Assembly: GCF_023898315.1 (NCBI RefSeq)
Contig: NC_064615.1
Location: 737,535,450 to 737,599,449, forward strand
Source of the DNA: Schistocerca nitens
Lineage: Eukaryota > Arthropoda > Insecta > Orthoptera > Acrididae
Reading direction: 5' to 3'
DNA length: 64,000 nt
This document shows, piece after piece, positions 33,455 through 45,905 of the stretch. Both the position numbers and the translations under genes were made by a program. The notes beneath the pieces were generated by a model. The model saw nothing but the letters and a program-made list of their open reading frames with translations. It ran no database searches and was not told where the DNA came from. Every line of letters starts with the position of its first letter. The stretch's first letter is position 1.

Positions 33455-36400
33455 CTAAAATATAAAATGCAGACTTTAAACATTGAATAGAAACACTAAT
33501 TTTTAGCAAGCTAATTTCTACTATGAATAACACAGAGCTCATAATGTAGAAAGCTGTATTAGTGTTTGTTATACACTGGTTACTTTTTGTAAGACTAGAT
33601 AAGTATGTCAGATTAATGCAAAAATAAAAAACAACCATGCAGTATATTCAGTGATACATTGTCCAATGACAAATCATGACCGAAAAATTCTCCGTTTAAT
33701 AATTAGAGATTTTTTTTCAAAAAAACAAAAAGGACAGACAAAGAAATTAGCTGTTGGAACCAGTGGGTCCACCATGCATGAAGCACTTCATTTTCTTAGA
33801 TGATAAACAAAGGATTTGGTCACAGTCTTGTTTAAAGAAACACTCTAGCATTGGAACAGAATAACTTATGAAAAGAATGGAAAACTCTAATCAGAACATA
33901 TCAGAGCTGGCAACATTGCTGTGGAACAGTTATCATAACAAAATCCAAGTGTTGGTTAATTCAACATACTTAAGTCACAGTTGCTTGCTTTCTCTTATTT
34001 CAGTACACAAAATAGGATAATATGACTGAACTTCATTTATTTCCATGAACCATTCTGTACAATGGTACTGAACAAGTTTACATGATGTATGAAAAAATTA
34101 CAAATTTTAAATGTTGATAACTACCAGCCCATATCAGTAAAATGACTGATTTTTTCAAAAACAGCCTCTAAAATACACGCATCTAAAAAACCATTGATAT
34201 ACATACATAATTACCAATGATTAAAATCACTACGTTTCCTGAAAGATGTTTTACATATCTGCAGAATTACATATGAAACAAGTTTTTGATTCAAGTTATT
34301 CTTTAAGACCACATGGACAGGTTTCAATCAAGTCATTTTAGTTTATTTTTGAATATCTTTATATAATTTGGCACAGTGTTTTACAGGAAGCATCCAGCTT
34401 TTACATGCTCTTTGTCAGTTAATTTGAGCTCGTTGCCTTCAACATGATAATCATTTTTATTTCTTGTGTTACAGTTATGGATATCTCTGTTTAATGAAGC
34501 AATATAGTTACTTTTTACTTAAATAATTGTTTCATATATGTGCAGTGACTCTAAATCATATTACAAAATGTCTCAAACGTTAAGTGTCAGAATTAAACTG
34601 AATATTTTGCAATATAGAACTAGTGGCCAGATATGAATATTTCAGGAAGTATGAGGTCTTTAATGAGAAATTAGTCTGAGGTTTGTTTTTTAAACTGCTT
34701 CCGATTCATAACAAATATCAGCCTTCTGCCTCAACATTTGGGGTTATATTTTGAAAAGCAATGTACAACTGTTTGTGATTTGTCCATGACAGAACTGATC
34801 ACTGTTAACATTTCATTAATGGTGATTGCAGATGGAGCATTAATCATTACAGCAACTTTTAAGGCATGCACTCAATATATGTTGCAGCAAGATGTAGTGC
34901 TTGGAAATCTGGATGAAAATTGTGGTCTCTCATTATTGTTTAGCAATGCAAGTTTATAATCAGAAACTGTAAAATTTGTTTGGGTATTCTAATTATGTTC
35001 AGCAACAACAAATGCAATACTATCAGATTTCTGATTTACCATATGCACATTTATTTTCTCCAAGAGACACAATTGAGTTATGATCAGTCTCTAACAACAT
35101 TACATATTATTTCATGCTCACCACTATAAACAAAAGTAATACTCACTTGTAGCTCATTTGCACAATATGTTACTGTTGTCTATACTTGGTTCATTTCCAC
35201 ATAACATAACTTTATAACCCATTGAATTCACCCTCAACCCGTTACTAGTGTGAGTCCACCAAAAGGTCAATTCATTTAGTGACAGTGAACCTAATTGTCC
35301 TCCAAATCATGAGCCTAATTGTCCTTCAAATCAGTTCACCAAAAATAACACATCATCATCTTTTGCACATACATGCCCCATTATTCACAGTAGAAAAGTT
35401 AGTAAGACACTAGTACCATGCAGGTTGTAATAAACTCTACTCTACAAAGTGAGCTGCTGACTTCCACTTATACAAATGTCACAGAACTGTTAACATAATC
35501 AGAACTGGGACTGCACTTTCAGCAAGATGTTAACTCGGAGTCTGATAGGGGTGAAATTTCACATGCTCTTTTACAAAGAGGTTTTAATAGTGTATTAAAT
35601 AGACACAGCATCTCAATCAGGGATGTGAAGATACAAACTGGCTGACTACCTTGCATGGACTTTTGAACACAATGGTGTTGATCATACAAATTCTGGTGGC
35701 AAACAGAAGATCTTTTCTTGGGGCTGGTACATAGATAATGGCATAATATTATTTTGTAATCTTGACAGATAATTATAAAACTGCAGGATAAAAATTCAGT
35801 GGAGTAAATAATCTATAAATTCCAATAATAATTTGATTTGACTAAAACCTACCTGGATAGAAAAGTACAAAAGCTCACAGTACTATTTAGACTGGCACAC
35901 TACTTACAAGTAAAGTTGCCATGTTTTAATATTTAATTTATGCAATTTTTTAATTAAAGGCTTAACTGAATAATGAAGATTTATCTAGTTAGGAAAAATT
36001 AGAGCTACAAAACTATAATATGAAATCATGGAATTAAACAAGTAAGAAGGTTCAATGGCAAAAGTAACTTTGGGTGTGTCTAATCTGTATCTTTTACATA
36101 AATAAGTTTTCAGAAAACTGAAACACATTACTAGAAAGAATGGTCTCAAGGCTTCCTAATTAGTTGTGACAGTAATCCTTCAACCACTGATTAGCTCACT
36201 CTGATTTCACCATTACACCTTGTTGTACCAATTTATCAATTTTCTTTAGTTAATAAAGTTTTCAACACTACTAAATATACCACTATCATCATGGTAAATT
36301 CTGGCACAAGATACAAAACTGCATGAAGTACTATGTAAATAAAAAATTTATCATTATGAGTCTGTACATTTCATATACCATACTTGTGGAAGTACAGTTA

Positions 36401-39003
36401 GCTGAAAGAAAGGGAAAAAATGCTGTCAAAAGGAGCAGAGCAATACCGAAGGGAATAGTTCCAACTTGCCATGTTTCATATCCAACATGTATCTCCCTAA
36501 GTGCTACAAATTTATTGCTCCAGATAGAAACTCACATGAAATTGGATTATTCAAGCCACAGATATGGGTAAGGTTCTTTACAAATAATTATTTGTACAGA
36601 AGAATTTAAAAAGATGGTGTCGGATTGTAAACAATATCCATCAACTTTGCCATGAAAGTACTCTACATAAAGTACCGTGAGGTGGAGGTGGAGCAACAAT
36701 TAGACCACTATTATAAACAATGTGTGTGAACAATGGTGCCAAATAATTCAACCTAAAGTTCAATTCTATCAATGAATTACCCAGTTCAGTACTGGTGCCA
36801 TAGCACCAAACTTCCTACAATTTGTAGCTTTCACAGATGAGGCCTCTTTAAACTATGATTCTGTTTTTAACTGCCACAGTTATGTCAAAATCCATATGCT
36901 ACACATCTTAGATCACCGCCAATAATTTTCTTTCAATTTGTGGGCTGGAACTGTACAAAATCAGTTAATGATAACCTTATGAAGGTCTGCAAGTAACTGA
37001 CTGCTGTATTTGTAAAATGATTTTTATTTTCTGGTACAATCACAATTAAATTTTCAGATAATTAATTCAATATTTGTTGGTAGAATTCTATCTCTTGTTG
37101 TCCATGAGAGAATGTGGTTTTCAAAAGACACTGTACCGTCTCACTTCAATAGTATTATACAAATTGTTGAATTGGAAAGTGAGATACTCTTCCAACTGTC
37201 TGCAAGGTTCCTGGATCCCCCACGATTTCTTTTCCTATGAGATTATAAAACACTGTTGGTGTACAAAACCCCAGTAGAAACTGAAGACTAATTAATTAAT
37301 AGGTTCCTTGCTACCAATCTCTTTGTGCAACAGTGCAGCAAAATTCAGTGAACCGTTCTGAGCTTAAATTGTTGCTATAAAGAGTAAGTAATTTATGTCA
37401 GTGAGAAACTCATCCATTTCCAACCATTAGCTCATCATCTCAATGTTTAAGACCCTGCACTGCCTTTGCGATTTTAACTTTAAAGGTTTCGGACACCTTT
37501 TACATCAACGGAACAAAATAAGCATTATTACTTCACTGGAAAAAAAACACACACTTCTTCCTTTAAATACACTTTGCCTTTCCAACATGCCCTCAGGAAT
37601 ACTTCCACATTTTTGCATTCTTAGAAAGCACTTGAAAATTTAATTTTGCATTTTTCCCTTCTGGTGCTGTTTATTATTTCCCAAAGAAACAATAATGCCC
37701 AAAAAATTAGCAGTTTCCACAACACTATACATTAACTTACATTAAATCTTAATAATTACAGGTGCCAGAGAAATGTGTATGCACAATAGTTTAATCCTGT
37801 AACTCCCTCGCTTCTCAGAAATAGTAATTCTTGCAGCAAGTAGATGGAGGCATTAGTTTTCTTGTGAATCTGGGAGCCTACCATAGGAGCAAAACACTAC
37901 ACATACATGTGCAATTATTATTAAGCATTTGCCTTGCAGAATTGTAAAAATACACCCTTTATAAAAAGGTGATAAAATTGTGCTGTTAAAAGCTTTCCCA
38001 CTGTACAAATGTAGCCGATTCTTTGTGGTATTGTGTTCTTTGGTGTGTCTGAAGCTTCACAGTATTTCAATGGAGCACATGCTTGTCACCTTCAGAATAT
38101 AGTCAATGCTAACTTTGGGATCCACTTCTGATTACCACAATCCTGTCAGATGCAGAGGATAATCCTACAAGGGAGTGTCCATTGCTTTGCACCTTCAGAG
38201 TAAGTGCACCCAGTAACCTGCTTCATTGTCTTTCAATGGAGCACAGTGATACACAGGAGCTATTGTTCTCGACTTCTGCTTAGCACTGGTACACTACATT
38301 TTCCTGTGAGGAGTTTGTTACCAACATCATTCGCTGTATATTACGAACAAGTTTCTCACTGAAATATTGTGAAGTTTCTTTCACATCATTTGATGCAACA
38401 TCAGAAAGTCTTTGCAGTACACGGCTTTTTTTTCTTTTGTTTACTTACACTGGTGATTCATCTTTCTCAAAATCAAAACACTTACGACCTGGCTCCCGTT
38501 GCAGGATAATCAAAGATCTATGTTTTGTCCCCCAAACAAACAAACAAAAATGCATATATCGCCTTCATATGAACCTCTGTTACCTGAATTAGCAGTGCTG
38601 AACCACTCTTATATTTTTAATGTGGGATTAAATGAAAATTTTTTTGTGAGATGTAAAGATTCATTTATGTTTGCTTATATTACGCTCAAATCTATGTTAG
38701 GTGTTATTTATATTATACATATGTTATTTAAGTAAGTACCATTTTTGTATTAGATGCCAGTGTATTTTAAAACAATTTTAATTTTATTTTAAACTCTATA
38801 CTTTAAACCACTTTTCAAAATAATAATTCCATTCTCATCAAAATCTGTCGCCCAAATTGTCAACCATTATTGAACAGATGTTTTCATGCTGTCATAATTT
38901 GACCAACCACCTAGCAGTTGCACACCTGTTGCCACTCCCTCTCTATCCAAGTCCAAGGACACACTTGGTGCTATATGGTGATCACGTCATTCCAAGTCGT
39001 ATA

Positions 39004-40483
39004 CCGTATTTACTCGAATCTAAGCCGCACCTGAAAAATGAGACTCGAAACAAATGAAAAAAAAAAAAAATCCCGAATCTAAGCTGCACGTGAAATTTGA
39101 GACTCGAAATTCAAGCGGAGAGAAAAGTTTTAGGCCGCACCTCCAAATCGAAACGAAGTTGGTCCATTGTAATAAGAGACAATTTAGGTCGAATGAATGA
39201 CGATACAGCTACAGTAGTTTGGTTCCAGTCGTAAGCTTAGCAGTTGAGCTTTACCAGGTAGCCATTGATATGCGTCAGGCGCTCCGTCCGTATTTATACG
39301 GGTACCCCTCCTTTTTCACGTGCTTCGTCTGGTTTGAATCGGTTGCTTATTTTGCTTTGATCTGATAAGTGCCGTTTTCTTTGTTATAGGTGTTTATGTC
39401 ACTAAGCTGAAAATGCATTACTGTACTGTGTCATGCATTGTTTGTCGCATTCTGACAGTGCGTGTTTAAGGCCTGTCGCCGCTCGCGGCATGGCTTGCTT
39501 TTGTGCGCGCTACCGCCGCTTACAATAAAAAAGACGAATCGTCTTATTAGCAAAACAGTGGCAAGAGACTGCTATTTGTTGTTACTTACACTGCTGCTTT
39601 CTTTGATAATGATCAACAAGAACCAAATAATAGACTGCATATGATAGAACATGTTCTGAATGAGAGTTAGACGAAAATTTTTCTCCGTTTGAAAATCTTT
39701 GCGGCCGCTTCTTTAGTACATCAAATTGTGCACAGAAATTAGAGTCATCTTAGATTTAAAAATCTAGTCAGTTGCCGAGCTCCATTTCTGACTGTATCAC
39801 TATTAGGCATAAGAATAATACGAATATAAACATGACACGATACGTTATGTTCTTCCGCGTTTGTTGTTGTCTCACTCTAGTTTCGTAGTTTATTAGGCAG
39901 ACAGGATTTAAATGAGATAGCAGCAAACATGAAAGAATACATGGCAAAATGTTTATATTCGTATTATTCTTATGGTGAAGAGAATACTGCATGTGATTCA
40001 CATTTCAACAGGTTCCTATTAGCAACCAGCTCTTCTCACAGGTAGGAAAAAATTCAGAACGTAGAGTTGGCCATATTGACAAACATCCCAAACAGTCTTG
40101 CCAGTCGGATTTTCGTAGTACATTGAAATTCTGCTACATTCGAAGATGAACAATACAGAATTTGTATTTACTTCGTTGGATAATGTATGAAAACGCAGTG
40201 GTCGGAACTCAAGGCGGAGAAAAAAAGCTGGTCTTGCACGTTTTTATTTATTTATTTATTTATTTATTTACTGACCCAGAGGTTTTGGCGCCAGTATTTA
40301 TCTTTGTGCCTACAAAGCATGCCTGTGTAGCGCTACATATATTCGACGGCAGAAGTTAGTTGTGGCGGCACCTACCAACATTTTTCAGAACTTCCGTTTG
40401 CTTTGCGCTCGATTCTAAGCCGCGCAGTTTCTTGGATTACAAAAACCGGAAAAAAAGTGCGGCTTAGATTCGAGTAAATACGG
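39004..40483. mobile_element. Non-autonomous DNA transposon with 27-bp perfect inverted repeats and TA flanks
   Basis: The ends 39004-39030 and 40457-40483 are perfect 27-bp inverted repeats (CCGTATTTACTCGAATCTAA and onward). TA dinucleotides flank both sides (39002-39003 and 40484-40485), as for Tc1/mariner/pogo-superfamily elements. The motif TCTAAGCYGCRC is reiterated inside: at about 39075 and 39132 near the left end, and inverted at about 40415 near the right end. A 26-bp perfect inverted repeat lies internally at 39807-39832 and 39949-39974. The 1,480-bp element has no long open frame, so it depends on an unseen transposase. Confidence 0.9.
39807..39974. repeat. Internal 26-bp inverted repeat within the 39-kb element
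   Basis: CATAAGAATAATACGAATAT... at 39807-39832 is the reverse complement of 39949-39974. They are separated by 116 bp that include GTTTGTTGTTGTC. Confidence 0.85.
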
Positions 40484-40589
40484 TAATAGTTGCAGGGAAG
40501 TCCTGGCAGAATATAAATACTTTAGGATTAAAGGAGATCACTCTCAGAAAACTAGAATATAAGTCACAAGAGGCACACACAAAAGAAGG

Positions 40590-40662
40590 AAAACTTGCTA
40601 GCTTTCAGAGTAATCCTTTTTCAACCTTGAAATATGATTTACTCTGAAAGCTAGCAAGTTTT
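40590..40662. repeat. Short hairpin, 23-27-bp stem
   Basis: AAAACTTGCTAGCTTTCAGA at 40590 pairs with TCTGAAAGCTAGCAAGTTTT ending near 40662. The loop is about 25 bp. It may be the end of a decayed MITE. Confidence 0.8.
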
Positions 40663-41425
40663 CTTTCTTTCACTAACAACAACTCAATCTTCTGCTTTTT
40701 GGTGAATGGTCTCCTTCAATCCTAAACTATCTACTGGTCGTATATAATGAAATCTTGCATTAGTTGAGCTACATGTAGGTAGACATTGCCATGCTAAAGA
40801 AGCCCTTTGTTGAACTTGACACAACTTTTTGTATTGCTCAGTGCAATGAATTAAGGTCTCACTAGTGGATTGTTTTATTCTCAGGGGAAAAAATCCACAC
40901 TAGCACCTCAAGCCCATATCTTAACATAATGGATGCGATTTTTCTGGATGAAATTGTTTGCCTGAATGGCACTTTCTTTAACGATGTTCAATGCCTCCAT
41001 TCTACATATTCTTGAGCTTCTGCATTAACTTTCTACACCAAGTCTTCAGTGGTGACCGATGATCAACCACATTGCACAACTTGATTGTGAACACTAATAT
41101 GGCCATCTTTAAATGCTCTAACCTTTATTCGTAACATTCTGTAGCTCAAAGTGTTTTTTATCTATAATCTTCCCTTGTCTGCTGATGAATTTTGACCAAT
41201 TTCATATTTTTGGATGTGTGAAACTAATCATTTCAGAATGGTTTTCAAATAACTGCTGTTTTAAATAAGTAAAGACAAACATATTCATAGTTGAATGTTT
41301 TGCTGCGGCTTGTATGTGTAAATCGCTGACTGCAATGGCCATATTTACAAATTGCACTTAACTTTTAAAAAAGCATGCCTTGTATTTCTGCAATGGAGAA
41401 AACACCTTTTATAGTTCATTTTAGG

Positions 41426-41704
41426 CATCAGTGTTCTCATGCCTTGCTGCAGTGTAAAACTGACCAGGGTGATTAACCTCTTAAAGATGCATGCCTCTGC
41501 ATGGATCCACTATACAAATTTTAACCTGTGGTTTGTACCAAGACTATGGTGTTCAAAATAGTGCACTGTCACCATAGTAACTAAAAAAAACCACTGCTTA
41601 AAATTTGTATAGTGGTATAGTGGATCCATGCAGAGGCATGCATCTTTAAGAGATGAATCACCCTGGTCAGTTTTACACTGATACAAGGCATGAGAACACT
41701 GATG
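41426..41704. mobile_element. Foldback element with arms of about 100 bp
   Basis: Left arm 41426-41524 and right arm 41599-41704 are inverted copies: CATCAGTGTTCTCATGCC with GGCATGAGAACACTGATG at the outer ends, and CATGCCTCTGCATGGATCCA with TGGATCCATGCAGAGGCATG inside. The loop has a smaller nested palindrome (CTATGGTG / CACCATAG). There is no coding capacity. It lies 171 bp downstream of the exon at 42052-41875. Confidence 0.9.
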
Positions 41705-41874
41705 ACTGAAACAAATTTATATATATAGGATTCTATTGTTTGTATTTCATGCAGGATTTCCCAATATAAATCTTACTTTTGGAAATTTTAATATACTGAC
41801 AGTTTTTCTACAGTCTGAAAGTTACATGCTTTTCTGTAACAGTAAATGAATGATGTTGAAGCTTAGCCACTCAC

Positions 41875-42052
41875 CAGAATACCAACTGGAGGGAACTTTT
41901 GTAGGATAGAGTCACTTGTTAAGTATGGTGACAGCAGAGGATCAGGAGGAACAGTAAAACACAATTCCGCTGACGGACTACGCTGCATCATGGAATCCAG
42001 AGACATGTTTATAGGGTTCACATCAGCTGGAGATCTTGAATGGTTGGTGGTC
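41875..42052 (-). CDS. Hsl: Hormone-sensitive lipase exon (end of regulatory module)
   Basis: The 178-bp exon starts with one base that completes a codon left by the upstream exon (AG+G = Arg) and ends in phase 0. The acceptor is TTTGTGCAG before GACCACC, and the donor is ATTCTG followed by GTGAGT. It encodes RTTNHSRSPADVNPINMSLD, a candidate kinase-type segment MMQRSPSAEL, and DPLLSPYLTSDSILQKFPPV. The last segment matches the HSL signature that precedes the catalytic-Asp strand (human SPLLAPDSMLKSLPPV). The RSPSAEL position recalls the PKA-regulated MRRSVSEAAL region of mammalian HSL, but this correspondence is only suggestive. Confidence 0.9.
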
Positions 42053-42369
42053 CTGCACAAACAAGAACTATTTACTTTGATATGCAAATAACTGGGTAAA
42101 GTGTGGTACTCTGCAGGAATCAGCACAACCTATGGAACAACTTAAAATGCATCAGCATACAGTACACGGGTAATATTAAATAATAATAATAAAATAATAA
42201 TAATAAGAAGAAGAAGAAACCAGCACAGAATAAGCTACAGAACAGGTACAGCTTGTATCTGTATACATAAAAGGAAACAGTACAGCAAGAAAGAACAACA
42301 CTATCAACATAAAATTGACACTTAAACATCAGACAAAAACTTACAATCCATTCCCTTAAATAACATGCA

Positions 42370-42401
42370 ATTACGCACACGCACGCACGCGCGCACGCAC
42401 G
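42370..42401. repeat. Alternating purine-pyrimidine (CA/CG) tract
   Basis: The run CACACGCACGCACGCGCGCA and onward is a strictly alternating purine-pyrimidine sequence with Z-DNA-forming character. Confidence 0.85.
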
Positions 42402-42689
42402 CGCTAGAAACTGTTAATAAGCCTATAAAACAATTAAAAATGTCAATGTTGCACAATTAATCACAGTAAGCATTACACATGCAACAGTTGCTTGCCAAAA
42501 GCTGTGAAAAACAATCACTCACCTCTGTTATACAGTTAGTCATTTATTTTATTATATTTATGAAAAGACCTGAAATAGCATTATTATTACCGGTACTTCT
42601 TTCCTTTCTCAGACGTTATGTCTGGTTAAAAATCGAAAGTGACGCGGACCTTGATCAAGCGTGACTTCCTGTTAACTGTACGGTATATG

Positions 42690-43205
42690 TTACATTGCAT
42701 TTAGGAACTTTCGGGTATTTGAACATGTATCAATAATTACAGATTTCAGTAGTTGTATATATACGTTTGGATGTAGCTGTATTGCATTGATGTACTGGTG
42801 GATATTGTGTGGTATGACTCCTGTAGTTGATAGTATAATTGGTATAATGTCAACTTTATCCTGATGCCACATGTCTTTGACTTCCTCAACCAGTTGGATG
42901 TATTTTTCAATTTTTTCTCCTGTTTTCTTCTGTATATTTGTTGTATTGGGTATGGATATTTCGATTAGTTGTGTTAATTCCTTCTTTTTATTGGTGAGTG
43001 TGATGTCATGTGGTGTTGTTTTATCTGTTATAATGGCTCTGTTCTAGTATAATTTGTGTTCATCATTCTCCAGTACATTTCATGGTGCGTACTTGTATGT
43101 GGGAACGTGTTGTTTTATTAGTTTATGTTGTATGGCAAGTTGTTGATGTATTATTTTTGCTACATTGTCATGTCTTCTGGTGTATTCTGTATTTGCTAGT
43201 ATTGT
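42690..43205 (-). pseudogene. Non-LTR retrotransposon C-terminus with restriction-like endonuclease region
   Basis: On the minus strand this reads ILANTEYTRRHDNVAKIIHQ, QLAIQHKLIKQHVPTYKYAP, then VLENDEHKLY, RAIITDKTTPHDITLTNKKK, and finally EVKDMWHQDKVDIIPIILST, TGVIPHNIHQ and LLKSVIIDTCSNTRKFL. This order matches the C-terminal domain of non-LTR elements that encode a restriction-like endonuclease (R2/Dong-type layout), where a PD...(D/E)xK core is expected. Here the expected RPDI is reduced to HDI. Stops near 43080 and 43055 show decay. Confidence 0.65.
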
Positions 43206-43553
43206 ATTAGTGTATTATTATTATTATTATTATTACTATTTATATCACCATCACCACCACTTCTTACAAATCTACCCTTTTTAAATGATGATTTATATAC
43301 CAGTTTAAAAATCAGTAAAAACACAATTAAGCAAAATTCCTACACTGTTATAAGTATCAATGACTGGTTATTTATAATGAATAACATTAAATATTCTCAT
43401 TTACATTGCTGTTATTTTATGGTGAATACAGACAGCAGTTACATTCAAGTGAAAACTATTACATGAATTGAGTGATACTAGTTACTGGTACTAAAATAAT
43501 TGCTACAAAGGGCAATGAAAAGGCGTTTCATCCAAATTAAGACCCAATTGTAC

Positions 43554-43697
43554 CTGTTCTGTGACAGACAGTGTCCTGTCATTGTCTGCTGTTGTTGTTG
43601 TTGTTGTTGTTGATTCTGATGCTGCTGCACTATAGGCTGTTCAGATATGGCACCAGCTTCACCACCCAAATAACGCTCCAAGAACTCAGACACATAT
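43554..43697 (-). CDS. Hsl: Hormone-sensitive lipase exon with polyglutamine
   Basis: The exon encodes YVSEFLERYLGGEAGAISEQ, then PIVQQHQN, nine consecutive glutamines, and TMTGHCLSQN. The donor is GAACAG followed by GTACAA (phase 2). YVSEFLERYLGG corresponds to the WLNSFLEL-like segment that starts the HSL regulatory module in mammals. Two acceptors 6 bp apart fit the phase: CAG ending at 43698 (exon from 43697) or CAG ending at 43704 (exon from 43703, adding two serines). The upstream phase (AG|) is satisfied by both. Confidence 0.75.
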
Positions 43698-44289
43698 CTG
43701 GAACTGGCGAGGAATAACCAACTCCCTCACTTCTGCTTAGTGCCAGACATCTCAGGTGATAAAAAAATTACCAAATGATAAACACTCATTGTCCCAGTTA
43801 GTATGGAATTTACATTTCAGCCTTCATACCTAAACATCTGTTAGCATAAACAATGCTGTGAAATTTATTTGCGAGTTAACTCTATGCGGTATGTTGATGC
43901 GAACAAATATCTTACTGAAAAAGGGCAAGAGATAAAGTGAAATTAAACATTCACTGTATCAGTGAGGAATGAGCAATATAAGCTAGAAATAAAAGCAAGC
44001 GAATTACAATACAAATGGATATTATAAATGACCAATATAAATAAAAAAAAAGGGTCAGTGTTTTGAAATGGCCATTATGAGGTTGGCTTTGAAATAACAG
44101 TATGATGCTAACTGTCACAGGCCACAACTGGTTAGCACTCCACTGTTGTTTTGGCTGTCCTACATTCTGGTAGGCACAACAAGGGTTGAAGCCAACTAGA
44201 TCTCTATCTCATAGCTAAATTTGTGACACTAATTTCTTCTTTTCATTATTTATACTTTCTAGGATCAAAAACCAAAATAATCTTTTGTA

Positions 44290-44470
44290 CATTGCAGCAT
44301 ATTCATCCAAACAGCCTCTCTGCAGATTCAAACTGTGTGCAAGACTCAAAATTGGACCTCTGCCATTTGGGGACAAGTGCTCTACTGACTGAGCTACCCA
44401 TGTGTGACTCATGACCCATCCTCACAGCTTGACTTCCACACTGTGGAGTGAAAATATCATTCTGGAGTCT
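44290..44470 (-). mobile_element. tRNA-derived SINE (family 3), decayed
   Basis: On the minus strand the tRNA-like part reads GGGTAGCTCAGTCAGTAGAG (A box/D arm), then TTGTCCCCAAATGGCAGAGG and a weak B box TTTTGAGTC, followed by CACACAGTTTGAATCTGC. A leader AGCTGTGAGGATGGGTCATG precedes it, and TGATATTTTCACTCCACA lies at the upstream end. Target duplications were not found. The T arm is mutated, so it is not a functional tRNA gene. Confidence 0.65.
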
Positions 44471-45299
44471 CTCTGCATCTTATCCAGACTAGTGTTTGAA
44501 TCAGTTTTCACTTCTGTAGAATAGTAACTGTACTACGTTTACTTTAAACCATTTAAATAATTTTGGTCTTATTCTGTATTCCAAATTTCAATGTACAAAG
44601 CATCCTTTTCTCAGTTTTATGTAAGGTGTGATGTTTCTGGTCACATGATCACACTGATCACAATATTTTTGAATGATTGAATGGAGAGAGTAAATTATGT
44701 TACATAAGGTTTTCATTAAGAGTTCGTGAGTATATGAGAGGATCTAGTTGCTGCAGCAAACATTCTTACACAGGTGAGCACAGCTGCCAGTTTGAGAAAT
44801 AACACTTAATGTGGCAAGCAGAAATCATGATCAAGGGTAGTAGTCTAGACATGAGAATGGAAGATTGGTGTCTTAATACCATCTACCAAGAACCTGAAGC
44901 TTACATTCCAAACTAATGAACTATTTTAATTAGATATTTATTAAAATGGGCAAAACAGATCAGCAAATAAAACATCTGCCTATAAATGTTTGATATTGAT
45001 GTAATTTGTGTATAAATTAAACAACACTTTTAACAAACAGCCCAAATTAGGTCACCGTATGAGGTGAGGTGAATGGTTCCCAAATCATTACCTTGCTGAT
45101 TCCCGCTGTGCCAACAGTCAGTTGGTACTCAAACTAGTAGGACATGAAGAGTGACAGACTGTATGAGAGTAGAGAGGTGAGGTCACTGCGAAGAGTACGA
45201 AACAAGATGCTACTTGCCAAGAAAATTTTAGTTAACTTTCGCATGATGTGTCAGTGCTAAGTAACATATAGAAAGAACTGCTGAAGTATAGTGCAGAAT
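44471..45299. other. Intron sequence, nothing recognised
   Basis: No gene, clear repeat or tRNA-like motif was seen. Confidence 0.4.
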
Positions 45300-45905
45300 G
45301 AAACAAAGAAATATGCATTATGAGACAAGCAGAAATGAAACTTTTATTCAAAAAACTGGAATTCATTATGGTCCCCTGGAAATCACAAAAGGTGGGACAG
45401 GGTTCTTAACAGAGCATGTGATCACCAAGGATGACAATGCATGCTCTGCAATGTGTTCCAATGCTGGCCACATGGTTGTTACGGAATAGTTGTGGTAGGG
45501 CATTGCATTCCTCCACCAGCACAGTTGACAACTGTTGGATGCTCATAGGTGCATGTGGACATGCTTCAATACATTTAAATCAGGTGAATGTGCAGGGTAG
45601 GCCCAACAAAGAATATCCTCACATTCCAAGATCTACTCCACCTGGACAGTTAACTGCAGTCACAAATGTCCTGCATAAAAATGATCTCAGGGCTGAATGC
45701 ACCATCGAAAAGATGCACATGGAGAAAGAGTACAGTGTGACAATAATGTTGACTGGTGAGCGTATCGTGTTTGAAGATTTGGGGGGGTCAGGAAGCCATG
45801 CAATACTGTTACTCCACACACAATAACACCTGCACTACCAAACCAATCACATACAACAGTGTTCCTAGGTACATCACATTTTCCCACCTCTCGCCATATT
45901 AAGAT
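45300..45905 (-). pseudogene. Degraded Tc1/mariner-superfamily transposase fragment, copy A
   Basis: The plus strand is antisense to a transposase. Recognisable minus-strand text around 45790-45640 corresponds to the ...IFEHGTLTSQHYCDTVL region and the following DDN region of Tc1-like proteins, now full of stops. The motif AAGATGCACATGGAGAAA at 45712 and GTTGACTGGTGAGCG near 45750 recur in reverse orientation in copy B. Confidence 0.6.

Larger units (their letters stand above)
33455..41874 (-). other. Lipase intron (8.4 kb)
   Basis: The donor is GTGAGTGGC at 41874 and the acceptor is TTTTAG at 33455. It contains the TA-flanked element at 39004-40483, a hairpin at 40590-40662 and a foldback at 41426-41704. 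The 5.5-kb stretch 33455-39001 shows no gene or clear element. There is a minor 24-bp direct repeat near 35290-35335 (CCTAATTGTCC twice). Confidence 0.85.
42053..43553 (-). other. Lipase intron (1.5 kb)
   Basis: The donor is GTACAATTG at 43553 and the acceptor is TGTGCAG at 42053. It contains (AAT)n at about 42178-42220, a mixed CA/CG dinucleotide tract at 42370-42401, (ATT)n at 43217-43235 and the LINE fragment at 42690-43205. Confidence 0.8.

Noticed and set aside
34738-34959. A 73-aa plus-strand open frame in the lipase intron
   Set aside because: It has no recognisable motif, no splice context and only chance length for AT-rich DNA.
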